Shown here: one piece after another, positions 1 through 12,900 of the stretch
Position numbering within the stretch: position 1 is the stretch's first letter
Layout: each line of letters opens with the position of its first letter
From: Scenedesmus sp. ARA3
Taxonomy: Eukaryota > Chlorophyta > Chlorophyceae > Sphaeropleales > Scenedesmaceae
NCBI GenBank assembly: GCA_004335835.1
Contig: RWJK01001566.1
Location: 1-64,000 of the forward strand
Direction: 5' to 3'
DNA length: 64,000 nucleotides
Made by a program: the position numbers and the translations under genes
The notes under the pieces: generated by a model
The model's input: the letters and a program-made list of their open reading frames with translations, nothing else
Databases searched by the model: none
What the model was told of the DNA's origin: nothing

Positions 1-448
1 TGTGTCATTTTGTTGCTAGGGCGAAAGGGCTTTGCGCCTACGCTACATACGTTAGGGCAGTATCAAACATTAGGCAGGTTGTTGCTGGAAGGCTTTAATA
101 GCAAGGTAGCAACTGTGGTGGCAGAAAGACACATTGGTTCAACCAATTTGGTTGTCTGTGTTTGGATGACTTGCAAGGCTGCGAGCACGCGACCATCAAG
201 CTATTTTGTGGTTTTGCCAGACATTTTTACATTTGATTGCAATGGCTGCATCCCAGCGGTCGATCGCAGCACGCAGCACGTGTCACTGCAAGCTTGCGGG
301 TTCTACCATGATCCCATGATCCGCACTCTATTAGATATGCGCACATGTATCTGGTTGTCACCTCAATCACAAGATCTTGATTTTGGTTACTAGGAGGTTA
401 TCTTCCGCCCTGGTATCAGCAAGCAGGCTACCGTGTCGAGCAGCAAAC
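1..448. other. Unassigned 5' flank of BTB gene
   Basis: No exon with a recognisable protein motif is visible on either strand. The open frame at 10-393 resembles no family I know and uses a non-ATG start. The stretch most likely holds the promoter and 5' UTR of the BTB gene, and perhaps the end of a gene to the left. Confidence 0.4.
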
Positions 449-1657
449 ATGGCCTTGGCTAGCACCAGCAAAGCGCAACATGTGCTGGTCCTGCCTCCCT
501 CAGGCAGCAACATGGCGCTCTTTTACGAATGCACGGACCTCAGCGACTGCGTAATCGTCACTGAGAGGGATGGCCAGGCCCGCTCATGCCACAAAGTGGT
601 GCTCAGTGCAGCAAGTGCTGTGTTCAGGGCCATGTTTGTGAGCAGCGACATGCTGGAAGCAAGCAGTGGCAGGGTAGTGATCAAGGAGGCAGAGCCTGAG
701 GTGATGCAGCTGCTGCTGCAGCACATGTACGGGCTGGAGGTGCAGGTGGCTGTGCAGCAGGTGCGCTGTGTAGACATGTGATGGGTGCGTGGGTTTAGGG
801 GTGGGCTTATATAAGCCCACCCATATATGGGTGTCGGGGTACAAAGGCAAGAGCTTCAGGACGTGCGTACATGTGTGCGTGTGGGTGCACAGTGGAGCAG
901 GTGGGCTGTGATTGCAGTGGTCACAACGAAATATGCGTGTACACAGCTTTGGGCGTGTACAGGGCGCAGGTGTCTGTAGGGGCATGGGGGTACATGCAAG
1001 GACTTTGTATGTGTGCACAGTGCCATGCCTATGTGTGGTGTACCCAGGCAATAGCACCACCTTGAGTGCAGCGACTACACGTTGCTTGCCCCTGCTGACG
1101 CTGCAGAGCATGTTCCTGCACCATTGGCCTTGCAGGTGGCAGCACTGTACCAGCTGGCAGACCAGTACCAGGTTCAGGCTCTGCTACAGCAGCTGGTGGA
1201 TGCTGTGAGCGCCACACCTTTTCAGCTGGAAACTCTGGTGCAGCTGATGCCAAAGGCAGCAGCCCTAGGCGACACTGCAACCCAGCTTAGGACTCAACTG
1301 GCTCAGCATGCAGCAAGTCACATTGCTGACTTCGTGCTGAAGCAGCCAGAGTGTGTGAAGCAGTGGGGCTTGCTGGAGGTGCAGCTGCTCATGCAGAGTC
1401 CAGCAGTATCAGCTTGCCAGGGCCTGCTGCTGGCAGCAATCTGGCTGGCAGGTGGTGCTGAGCGGCTGCAGCATTGGAGTGGGATGCAGCAGAAGGTGCA
1501 GCTGGAGCTCTTGCAATATGAGCAGCTGAGGTACTTGCAGCAGCAGCAGGATGTGTTGGAGCTGCCAGGCTTGGCAGCTGCGCTGTTCAGGGAATGCATT
1601 CGCCGCATGGACAAGGCCATCCGATACCCATATGTCAATACTTCTGTGTTCAACTAG
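449..1657 (+). CDS. BTB/POZ domain protein with BACK-like C-terminus
   Basis: Two-exon model 449-760 and 1136-1657, joined in phase 0, giving about 277 residues. The donor is CAG|GTGCGC and the acceptor is CCTTGCAG. Exon 1 carries the BTB core: DLSDCVIV, then CHKVVLSAASAVFRAMF, the conserved 'H-K-x-x-L-x-x-x-S-x-x-F' pattern. Exon 2 continues with the ALYQLADQYQV helix and a helical BACK-like region. BTB proteins commonly dimerise and act as substrate adaptors for CUL3 ubiquitin ligases; that role is inferred here, and the partner is unknown. The ATG at 449 precedes the fold by about 25 residues, and a second in-frame ATG at 512 could also serve. Donors at 739 or 745 keep the same phase but shorten the BTB alpha/beta junction, so 760 fits the family best. 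Confidence 0.75.
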
Positions 1658-2143
1658 AGGGTATCGGGGCTGGCTGCTACGTGCAGGTGTGCGTGGATGT
1701 GCGGATGTAGCGTGTTGGTGTGTTCTTGCAGCGCCATTGCGCAGACAGTGTCGTGGTTCGTAGCACTGATACTGCATATGCTGGCCACTTGTGGCCAACC
1801 AGTGATTTGCAGCCTCGACACTCTGGTGGCATGCAACATATTGATCAAGCTCAGCTGATTGCCGCAGGAAGGCTGATTGCTGGTGGGCAGTGGACTATGG
1901 CAAGTCCACTACTGCTGTGCACCGTTGGACTGTTGGCCACAATGCTTGCGAGCTCCAGGGCCTGAAAGATCGTACTACCTCAAGCTTCCTGCCAGGATGC
2001 ACGCTTCAACATTGTACTGTTGATGAGCGTTGAGGGGTACAGCACTGCCATGTCAGCAATTGAACTGAGTGGGGGAATTCCCGATTCAAAGCACATTGTA
2101 CAGCCTGTACAAGCAAGATGCGCAGCTTGACTGTGGCTTTATA

Positions 2144-2487
2144 TGTAACATGGCATTGATGGCGGCATCGCTGGACTAGCAGCGGCCTGTGCACATGCTC
2201 CTGCAGCTGCATGTAAGCTGGCCGGCATGCTCTGCAGACTCTAGAGCAGATCTGCTCAACCTGAGCCCGGGGCATCACTGGCACTGCCTTCTGAAAGAAG
2301 TACGCATGCTGCGTGCTGAGAAGACTGTTTATCAGAGTCTGATCAGCAATTGGACGTTGTTGGTTACCATTGAAAAGTGGATCGATGCAAAGATGAAACA
2401 AATCAATTATGGAGAGATTGTGGGAGGCAGCATCAGAGGCGTGCTGCTGTTGCCCATCAAGCAGCTGCTGCGCAGTAAATGTGTAAC
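2144..2487 (+). terminator. TGTAAC polyadenylation signals of BTB gene
   Basis: TGTAAC occurs at 2144-2149 and again at 2482-2487, downstream of the BTB stop in a G+T-rich 3' UTR. TGTAA is the usual polyadenylation signal in chlorophycean algae. Beyond about 2500 the top strand turns A+C-rich, which fits the tail of the convergent glucan synthase gene. Confidence 0.5.
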
Positions 2488-2519
2488 ATACATGCTATAA
2501 CACACCGCATGTCCTGTTA

Positions 2520-3905
2520 GAATCAGACGTCTCAACTGCGGCATGCATGAAATACAATACAACCTAGGATGCACCTGCAAGCTCCGATCCTGAGAGAGCA
2601 ATCATCTGTCAACGCACACACAATACACGGTGGCATAACCTGCCACAAGACAACAGCACAAGTGGAGGCACCAGCAGCTGCTGTACGGACAGCACTTTGC
2701 AACTGATGCTGCACCTGCTGCCCGTTTGCGCTGTGCTGGACAGTCATGTTGACGAGGACTGCCAAGCCAACCCAGCACTGAACAGCCTGTCCTAGTAGAG
2801 AGGGGCTGCACAGGCAACGCCATGCTCCAGGAAGACTCAGCACCTTGTGACAGGCGACAATCTCTCAACAGCTGCAACAGTGCTTCAGATAATCCACAAC
2901 ACAACAGCAGACACCACAGCTGCGCAGCTTCGCGTTGGTCTACCTCACGTGCGCCATCCCAAGTCACCACAGCAGCATTGCGGCAACAATTGTGCTGTGG
3001 CTTCCGTGTTTGCTGTCTTCACCTTTCAAGGATGAAGGAGGTCCCACATCCACCAGCTGGGCAGATGCTGCTGTCAGCTCTCTCAGGCTTAACTCCGCCA
3101 GTGCATTGACCCCCTATCAAGTACAAATGACGTGCATTAAGGTGGCAGCAGTGCCGGCCGTGTGCTACAACGGACCACATCTGTTGATCAGAAGCAGATC
3201 GCCGCCGTACAACGCAGCACACAGCATAGCGCTGCAAGTTGACAAGCAGCAACCATGAAAGGAAGCACTCCAACCTCCAAAGCGGCTACGGCAACCAACC
3301 TGCACACGACTGCTCATGGACAAGAGACGCAAGATTAGTAAACACAGTGTGTAACAGCATTGAATTCACAAGCCACCCCACACCTCGCTTGCTGAAGTCT
3401 ATCTCAAACCCACACCAAGACAAAGTGCCCTGATCTGCAACAACTTTCAGCACACGCTCAGCACAGGACAAGGCGCCTGAAGATGTGCACTGGGCGTGTG
3501 TGGCACACAGCCATTCAACACCAGCAAGTGTCGCCCACCTGCTGCCCCTGCCCCCTTCTGCCTACCTAAACACCTCAACCCCAGGTTAGTGCACATGCTG
3601 AACCCCTGCCTGCAGAGGAGCTCCTAGCTGTTAACCCCTGCAATGTGTTCATGACGCTGCTATGCCAGGAGCTGCACAGCAATCGAGGGATCTCCCAATC
3701 ACGTAAATCTATACATCCACCCCTAGCCTACACACAGCGACCAGGGAGAGCCCAGCCAACCAACTCAGAGCAGGGGATTTGCAGATGCACGCCCCAGCTG
3801 CTAAGGCCGCCGCACCGCAAGCACCTCTGCCGACTGGTCACAAAACACACATAAACTTCACAACGATAACTTCACACTGCACTGCTAGCCAAGCACGCTG
3901 CCGCC
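2520..3905 (-). other. Probable 3' UTR of glucan synthase gene
   Basis: There is no coding exon. The bottom strand is G+T-rich here, like other 3' UTRs in this window, so the stretch is read as the trailer of the gene ending at 3906. I found no TGTAA signal on the bottom strand, so the end point is unknown. Confidence 0.35.
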
Positions 3906-6900
3906 TCACAGCGCGCACAGGTTCTCCTTGGGGTGCTTCCTGAACAGGCCAATGCTGCACAGCAGCCGAGCACCCTCAATGAAACCAAGCGTCAGCAGCA
4001 GCGGCGTCACCAGCTGCGCAGCCGCCAGCTTCAGCGTGCCAGCCACCAGGATGGTAATCAGCAGCGCGCCGTTGCAAAGGATTACGCCCGCCAGCTGCCA
4101 CAGCGCAACCGCCTCCCTGCTAGGCAGTGTCATCATCGCGAGTAGGCCATTCAATGGCCCGCGAGCACCCATCACCACCTGCACTGCGGCCACCACCAGC
4201 AGCAGCTGCCACTGCGGCGCCAGCTGCCATGCAGCCAGTCCCTTGAACAGCGCGGCGCCTGGCAGCGCTGCCAGCAGCAGCGTTGCGTTCTGCAGGTGCA
4301 GCTGCATGCTGCGGCTCTGCAGCAGGTTCACGGCGATGAACATACCCAGGATGCTGGCTGAGAATGCGGCTCCATTGACCGCAATCATGCCAGCAGTGCC
4401 GCGCAGAGCCACCAGCAGGTAACCGAGCACCGCTAGGCCTGCCATATCCAGCACAGATGCCAGCAGTGACAGGTGAGGCGACTTGGGCCCTGAGAACATC
4501 ACCACGCGCTGCTCACGCCACTTCATGTTGAGCTTCAGGTGGGTGTAACCGGGAGCCAGGCTGTTCGGCAGGCACATCCAGGTGCCCATGGCAGTGAGGG
4601 TGACTGCGACGGCTGCTGTGGTGGCCAGGAAGGGCATGTGGCTGATGGAGAAGATGGTGAGCGCTGCGCAGCTGGCAAGCAGCAGGGACTTGAAGGCGTC
4701 ACTGACCATCATCAGGTGGAAGCCCACCTACAGGGGAACAGAAACGTACAGGCACAGACACATGGGATCATCAAAACCTTGCTATGCATAGGAGCTTGTC
4801 TGTGCGTGCAGGCACAGACATTGGTGAAGGAGTGGTGACAGCAGGGATCATTTAAAGCTTGCCATGCATATGAGTTTGTCTGTGCACTTCCATATGTCCG
4901 ACACCTGACCCATGCAGCAAGCAGTCACAGCAGGTTGACGAAAGGCATGCAGCCAGACCCAGCAGTGATCCAGCTGCCGGATTACTCCCGCGTCACCCAC
5001 CTCGCTGAGCTCCTGGTTACAGCCCATGAAGCCGAGTGACACCAGAGGGGCGCCAGCCAGCGCAAAGGGTGACACCAGCAGCAGCGCAGTGTTGGCGGCC
5101 TGCTGCCAGATGAAGGATAGCAGCACCACCAGGCTGCACGCGAGCGTGGAAAAGCACACCAGCAGCACGTAGCTCCTGCAAGGCGGCACATCAGCAGCAG
5201 CACAGTCAGCACAGTCTATCGAGCTGTCGCCGTTCTGCTGCATAGGCTCAGCCACTGCGTTGGCTGGCCAGTCCCTGCAGCTGCAAAGGAGTATGGCAAG
5301 CAGTGTCCAGCTGCTGAGGCTGGTGCCATACCCCGCAGCAGTGCCAGACCACACCAGCATGGCAAGCTGCTTCCAGACTGATGGCTGCAACCCCGCAGCA
5401 AGGCCAATTGAGCAAGCAAAGCACGCAAGCAAGCAAGAAGGCAAGCAAGCCCGCCCGCCAGCCAGCAAGCTGTTGCTTGCACACTCACTTGGGTGTTTTC
5501 TTGAAGGCCAGGCAGGTCCAGATGGGTGCAGCGGCAGTGCTCAGGATCAGCTGCCACAGCACACGCATGCCCAGGCCATTCAGGATCGGCAGCCACTCAT
5601 TGTCGTGCGGGCGCAGCGGGCACGTGCTCCACGTCTGCCTGCTGATCTGCTGCAGCACCATGTACGCCAGCAGCAGCAGCGACGGCAGCATGCTCATGCT
5701 CTGCAGCAGCATGATCAGGTAGTTGCTGAACACGTGGCGCGGCGTGACCTCCTCGTCCTGCTGCGCCTTCTTCTTCTGCGGATGCTCCTTCTTATGGTAC
5801 AGGAAGCTGCTGCTCAGCGTGCCCAGCAGCCCGCCGCTGCTGCTCTTGCTGCTGCCGCTCTCGCTGATCTTTGTGACCATCACGTTGCACGTGCCAGCCG
5901 CCGGCGGCGCCGCCGCCACAAGTGCGGCCTGCAGGTTGAGGTTGCGGCGCTGCCAGGACTGCGCAAAGTAGGTGTCAGTTTCGTTGGAGCCAGCAACTGC
6001 GCGGCCCTGCTGCTTGCTGCCGCTGACCGCAGCGCTGGCCGCATCAATCTTGCGCCACATGGCCTGATATGCCTTCATCTGGTCCTCCACCACGAAGCGG
6101 CAAGCGAGTGCGTCTGCAATGAGCTTGCGGCGCTTGTCTGCTGGCGTGCTGAGCGCTGCGTTGAAGGCAGATGCCAGCTTGGCAGCCAGGTGAGGCACGG
6201 TGGCGGCGGCTGCAGGAACACAAGCAAACAGGCAGTGCAGCAGCAGCGAAAGCGCAGCAGCAGTCAAAGTGAGGCCGGCAGCTCACAGATTTGATTCAAA
6301 TGCACACTAAAGCAGTTGATGAAAAGCAACTGCACATCCAGGCAAGGTGTCATCTAGCACCAACTCCGTTGTAGAAGCAGTTGCTGACTCAAAAGCATGT
6401 GCACGCTGTTGGTTCAGGGGCAATCTGCTGGATGCTGTGCGCTGCGCTAACCTGCTTGGAAGGTATGCACCTAGAACACAAATGCACACCTAGAACACAA
6501 ATGCACCCCACTGACATGGCCTCTGCTACACATGTTGTGCCCTTGTGGTTTTGTAACTCAAGGTGCCAGCGCTGCTCTCACCTGCTTGGAAGTAGAAGCC
6601 AGGCATCTTGCCCAGGCCGCCTGTCTCATTGCCGATGATGAGGCCTCCATACCAGCCAAACTCAATGTCAACCAGGCCACACGGCTCATACCTGCAGCAG
6701 CAGCAGCAGCAGCAACGGACACCATAAAGTAAGCTCAGGTCTGTCCTGCAAGCGAGCGATACTAGGCTGCTGTACAGCTGCTGCCTGCTGTTTAGGGTGC
6801 GTATGCAGCAGCTCATGGCAAGCATGCTGTCGGGTGTTTGCAGTACGCCAACACAGCCATATAATGTGCAGCTGGCCTCCACGTCTGACATATCCAGGCA

Positions 6901-9900
6901 GTACAACAAAGCTGGCTCCATCCAGCTGTGGGCCACGCAGTACATGTCATCTACTCTCTCCCCACCTGGATGGGCACAGGCAGAAGTCAGCAGCAGCCAG
7001 CACTAGCTCCTTCTCATCTCCAGACACGTAGTGGTTGGCAGGTGCCACCAGCCTGCCCGGGTAATCCAGCGCAAGCATACCCAGGCTCTCCTGCGCCTCA
7101 GCACCTGCCACGTCACCCAGAGGCCCCAGCACCAGCAGCTGCAGCTTCAGGTGGCGAGCCAGCACCTGCGGAGCTGCCTGCGCGATGATATCCACGCCCT
7201 TTTGGTGGGTGAGTCGGCCGAGGAAGATCGCGAGCTCGTACTGCTCGCCGACGGCGAGGCCCATGCGCTGCTGGATCGCGAGCTTGGCCTCGGTTTTGCG
7301 GCGGATGGCTTCGTCGGCGGAGAGGCCTGCGCCTGCCCAGGTGCCGGCAGGGTCCATTGCGTTGAGGATTCCCACCACCTCGTCTGCAGGGCGGGTAAAC
7401 GAGCAAACAGAAGTGCAGCGGCAGGCCAGGCAGCAGCAATGTCAGGGCGGAGGCTGGGACAGGTTGTGTAGCTGCTGGGCAACTGGCATGCATAAGTCAA
7501 GCAGTACAACAGAAAGAGCAGCACCTACCGCACCTATCCAGCCACCTGTCTCACCCTGCGGCATCTGCCAGAAGGGGCTCAAGCAAGCACAGATCAAGCA
7601 ACACAACAGCAAGATGTCCCAACTGCTGCACCTCCCCTGCTATGCGGTGCCTGCCACTCACCCTGCGGTATCTGCCAGAAGGGGCTCAGCCGTGTTCGGA
7701 TCTCTGAGGCGTACTTGGGCGACACAGCAGCACAGCCCACACCCTTCTGCGCCTCCACCATGTGGCTCAGCAGGCTGTGCAGCGTGTCAAATGCACTCTT
7801 GTGCTCCGTGTACTTGCCCACAGCCGCAGGGTTCAGGTTGAACATGCTGTACAGGTACGCGCGGCGCTGCTTTGTCGGCAGCGCAAAGACGCCGTTGTAA
7901 TGCGCGTTGTGGGCGATGTACAGCACCTCGGGGCGCAGGTGCTTTGGCAGGTACTGCAGGGACAGCGCGCCGTGGTAGTCGTGCAGCTGCAGCCGCCGCA
8001 CGCCCCAGTTCATGATGACTGTGGCCACTGCCTGGTTGACCACGGACAGCCACGTGATCATGTCGTGCTCGCTGGCAAAGGAGTAGATGTCGGAGCGGCT
8101 GCGGTGGCGGAAGACGTTGGCCTGCAGCAGCAGGTACCTGCAGGGCGGTGGGTGCGGCAGTGAGCAGGTGTGTGGAAAGCAGGACAGCAGATGAGAGTGT
8201 GCGAGATTGTGCAAGCAGGTAAGCAGGGTGAGATGGTGTGATTGTGTGGGGTTGTGTGTGTGCAGCACAGCAGCAGGTGAGGTTGTGAGCACAGTGGTGG
8301 AGCTGCCGCTTGGTCATTGATAGAGATCGGGTGCCAGGGGCAGGTAACATGAAGCTGCTGACACCAGCCGCAGCCGACTGATGTGTTGCCAGGATGCTCT
8401 GCCACCTACGGCTACATCCATGACCAGTCGCGGCTGCGCTCTCACCTGCGGGCCTTGCCGGGTGCTGCATCCGCAATGCACAGCTCAAAGACCTCGATCT
8501 GGTGCGCCTGGTGCCCCACTTGCACATCAAAGCGCAGCACAGGCGGCCCGTGCACAAACTTGGGCGCTGTTGCTGCAGGATCAGAGTACGCCGCGGCATA
8601 CAGCGGCGCACACAGCACCATGTCGCCTGGCCAGTCCCTGGCAAAGGTATCCACGACCTTTCCGAGCCCGCCAAAAACGAAGCCGTCCAAGCCGAGCTCT
8701 GGAATGGTATATTCCATTGCCACGTGCATGATGCTGTTCTCGGTGAGGGGTGTTACGGAGTGCGCGGATGCCGAGCTGCACGTGTCGGTGCGGCGGTGGT
8801 GCGGGGGCGACGTGATCTTGGTCTCCCGCACTGCTGCGATGAACTCGGTGCTGTCGTCCTCGCTGTCCAGCTCCTGCAGGTGAGCAAAAGCAAGCAACGG
8901 CACATATATCATTGAACGAATGTTACAAGCAATGTTATAGCTTAGAGGAAAAGGCTGTTCGTGCACGTGCCCTGGCAGCTTGGCATGCTGTGCAGCATCT
9001 GCTTGCTAAGAAACACTGGACAAGGCCTGCAGCTGGTTTGAACCACAGCAATTGCAGCAATCATGGCTCTCCTACACGCGCTGCATGCTTTGCTCCTCCC
9101 ATGAACAGTGTGCCCCACCAGGTAGTTTATTTTACTGGATAACCAAGTGACCCCAGCAACAGCCGCACTCACCGCCATGCAGCGCAGCGACGTGTTATGT
9201 AGGTCTGCTGCACTGTCCACTTTGCTGGGTGAGCCGGGCCTCTTTGTTGGGCTGCTGGGCTGCTTTGCCAGCTTATCCTCAATGCTGGGCAGCTCTGCTG
9301 CTGCTGCTGCACTGTTGTTTGCAACCTTTGCATCTGCATCAGGCTGGTCCTTGCTGCGGCTGGGGGTGAGGCAGCTGGCGATGCGGCTGCAGGCATTGAG
9401 CACGATTGCGGGCGGGCGCATGACGCCCCACCACACTGACAGGCACACAATGGCCATCGCCAGCAGAGTGACCAGCAGCACCAGCTCGTCCACAGGCAGC
9501 TGCAGGGAACAGCCGAAGGAACACATCGCCAGTCAGCACAGCAGCAAGACAGCACTCAGACAAGAAAGCAAGCACAGGCTGCCAAAACGCGAGATGCAGC
9601 AAATTAATGACTCAAGTCGACAACCGTCTACCACAAGTCCTTCCTCTGCCCAGTGCTCAGTTGCTGCAGAGTGAGTGTGCAGTCTTCTGCTTCATCAACT
9701 GCTGTCTGTATGATTTGTCTCTCATGCCGCGCACCAGCAGCTTGCGTGGCGCCGCCGGCAGGAAGAAGGAGGCTGGCTTGGCATCTGCCACAAACACCAG
9801 TGGGGCAATGTCAACCAGCTTCAGGTCAGCAGAGCCGTCTGCATTGACTGTCAGCGTCACCTGCAGCAGCAACACAACCACAGCACAAAATGATACGGGT

Positions 9901-12900
9901 AAGCACAAGAATCACCAATATAGGGCTGGCTTATAGGACTGCTGTGGCTGCCTCACTGTGCTACGAGTGGACAAATCAGCTGCTGCTACACATATAAACT
10001 CAATGAGCTATTGCGCAGCGCTGGACCATACATCGGCACTGCAAGCACTCACATTGGGGTTGAAGATGTTGCGCAGCGTCTGCCCGCGCATGCCGCGAGG
10101 CAGGTTAGTCAGCGCCACAATGCGCGGCAGCTCCTCGGGGTGTGCCTTTGCCAGCTGGCCGCTGAGCACCACCAGTGCTGCGCTGCCGCGCGTGAAGGCC
10201 ATGACAAAGCCATCCACGTAGACTGTCTCGTAGTCTTGCTCCCAGAGCTTCAAGTTGGTGCGGTACCTGCAAAGGTAGCAATGCAGCAGCAGCAGCAGCA
10301 GCAGCAGAGGTGGGATTTTTTCGTACTGCACAACCAGTTGCAACAGTTGACATGTGGATTGCACAACCGGTTGCAACAACCCTGCTGCTGCTGCCTGCCC
10401 AGATACAGCTGATTACCTATGGTCATGCATCCTCAGCACCTGCAGCCTGGCAGCACATCCTCAGCAGCAGTGTCGCTGTGTGTGCAGGCTCACCAGTTGA
10501 GCATCTTGAGGTTGATGTAGAAGGGGGCTGAGCTGTTGTAGTCCCACTTCTCCCACAGTGGCTCGCGCTGCACATCCTTCAGCGCCTCAGTGCCATAGTA
10601 CACGATGGGTATGCCGGGCACAAAGAAGGTGAAGGCGAGGGAGTTGCTGCGGGCAGGATCAGGGCAGAAAACAGCAGGCAAGAGAGGCAGGGAGAGAGGG
10701 AGTAGGGTCAGCGCTATCAAGGGCAACAGATACCAGACAGTTGAGTAGCATTCGATAAGAGGACAGAGCAGCAGCGACCGCACATGGCGTGCTGCTGCTG
10801 TTCAGCTGCTGCAATCTCATTGCTGTAAGAGAAGCTGTACCAAAACGTGGCAAGGCTGGCTTGTGATGCAGCAGGAAACAAAGCAACCACTCACAGGATG
10901 ATGTCCTCGTTGACAGTTGAGTAGGAGGCCATGCGGGGCATGTCGTGGTTGTCCATGAAGTTGCCCAGGATGTTCACTTGGTGCGGCATGGTCTGGAACA
11001 CCAGGTCAACCGCTTTCTGGACAGGCGGCATCATGGCAAGCAGCAGCAAGCAGGGTAGGCAGCAAAGCATCTGTGAGTAGGATGATGATGATGATGCACA
11101 GCGTTGGTATGCTCTGAAACACCAGGTCAACCGCTTTCTGCAGTTAGCAACATCACAGCAGGCAGCGAAATAAGCAAGCAAGGCAAGCAAACAAAATGAG
11201 CGCGAGGGGTTGCCGGCCTCCAATTGCTGGTCAAACTATGATCTCAGTCAACAGGGTGCCACCGGAAGGCAGCAATCTGCTGCAGCCAAGCAGAGTCACG
11301 TGCAGCAAAGCACAACAGCAGCCCAAAGCTGACCTGCAACAGAGCTGTGACATGATGATGCACACTGCCGCCGCACTCACCGCTAGCACGGTGGTGTTCA
11401 GTGTCTCGTGTGTGTGCGTGCCGTCGGGACCCAGGAACACCCGCGCTGACGCGCCGTACAGTGCATACTGCAGCTGCGAGTGCAGCATGTTGTTGTTGAC
11501 CATGGCTGCGAGGCGGCGCGTGCCGTTCTCCCAATCCATGTCCAGCACCTCTCCGATCGTGAGGATGCGTGCACGCCGCTTCATCTCTTGCATGAATTTC
11601 TGCAGGGGAAACAGGCAGTATGCAGTTAGGACACAAGCGACAACTCCCGCAGAGGGGTGTTTTGATTGGCACACATCATAACACAGCAGCAGTGCACCCC
11701 GTGCTCATGCATAGCGGAGCAGAATGCCAGCCGCCAGAACACATCATACCACACAGCCTGCAGATGCTACATCCAAGACATCACGCCTCAATCTCAATCT
11801 CACCATGGGCATATGCTTTGCCGCGTCCACGCGGAATCCATCGATGTGGTACTCATCCCTGACCCATTCAATCCACTTGTGCAGCGTCTCAGCCACATGC
11901 GGCACAGTCTGATTCAGATCTGGGAGGCCCTGCACGCGGCAGTTCTCCACGCCCCATTGATCGTTGTCGTTGGGGATGTTGCAGGTCTCTGGCTCGCATC
12001 CTGCAGGCGAGTAACAAACGTGCAGCAGCAGCAGCAGCAGCAGCAGGAAGGTCATGCTTCAGATGCCCAGCAGGAGCAAACAGCTCAGTGCGTTGCCGCC
12101 AGACGTGTACTCCTGTTTGCATTGGCTCCCCAAACAGGGCCAGCCGGCTGCTGACAGGCAGGCACTGAGACGGTGAGCTGCAACTCGTCTGTACAACGAA
12201 GATGGCATGACAACCACATGTTTACAAGCAGAACATAGGTACTGTATTGAAGCTATTAGACAGACTGTTGGTGAGCAGGCACTCACGGTCGCAGGAGTGG
12301 TAGTACTCTGGCTTTGTAAAGGTCATCTCATGGATGTTTTCTGGTGCAAAGTACCCAGCGTGGTTGGGCACAATATCCAGCATAACCCACATGCCTGCAA
12401 GCATATATAACAGGGCACAAGGCATGTAATATGCACGCATGGCATTCAGCAATGAGGCGTGTGCTTGCATGGTGATTGTGACTTGCGTTTCTAGTGACCC
12501 GCTTGCCAGCAATGTACCTTGCCACCCAGCTGCTGTGCAGTGCTGACAACTGCTGCTGCAGCTTCCAAGGCACTGCTGTTGGTAAGGCGCTGCTGCTACT
12601 GTCGAGGCTTTTAGGTCGCTGCTGCTGATCGTTTGCTGCTGCTGCGCACCTCTGTCATGCAGTGCCTTGGTCAAGTCAGCAAAGTCCTGAGGGGTGCCAA
12701 GCATGGAGTTGAGGTCCCAGAGGTTCTGCAGACACACAAACCAAATAAGCTCGGTTAGACTGGCGCCAGCTGAAGCATTTGTACGCTTTTTCTGGCTGTG
12801 CTGCTGCATGGACCAGTGGCAGCCCAGTGTTTTTGCTGTTCCCAATGCATCAGCTGGTTCAGGGTTCCTCTGTGTGCACCGCATTCTGCACCAGCAAGCA

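Noticed and set aside
4848..6294. Top-strand ORF of 344 residues at 5260-6294
   Set aside because: Antisense to the TM-rich exons of the glucan synthase, whose bottom-strand frame has splice sites, TM segments and family similarity.
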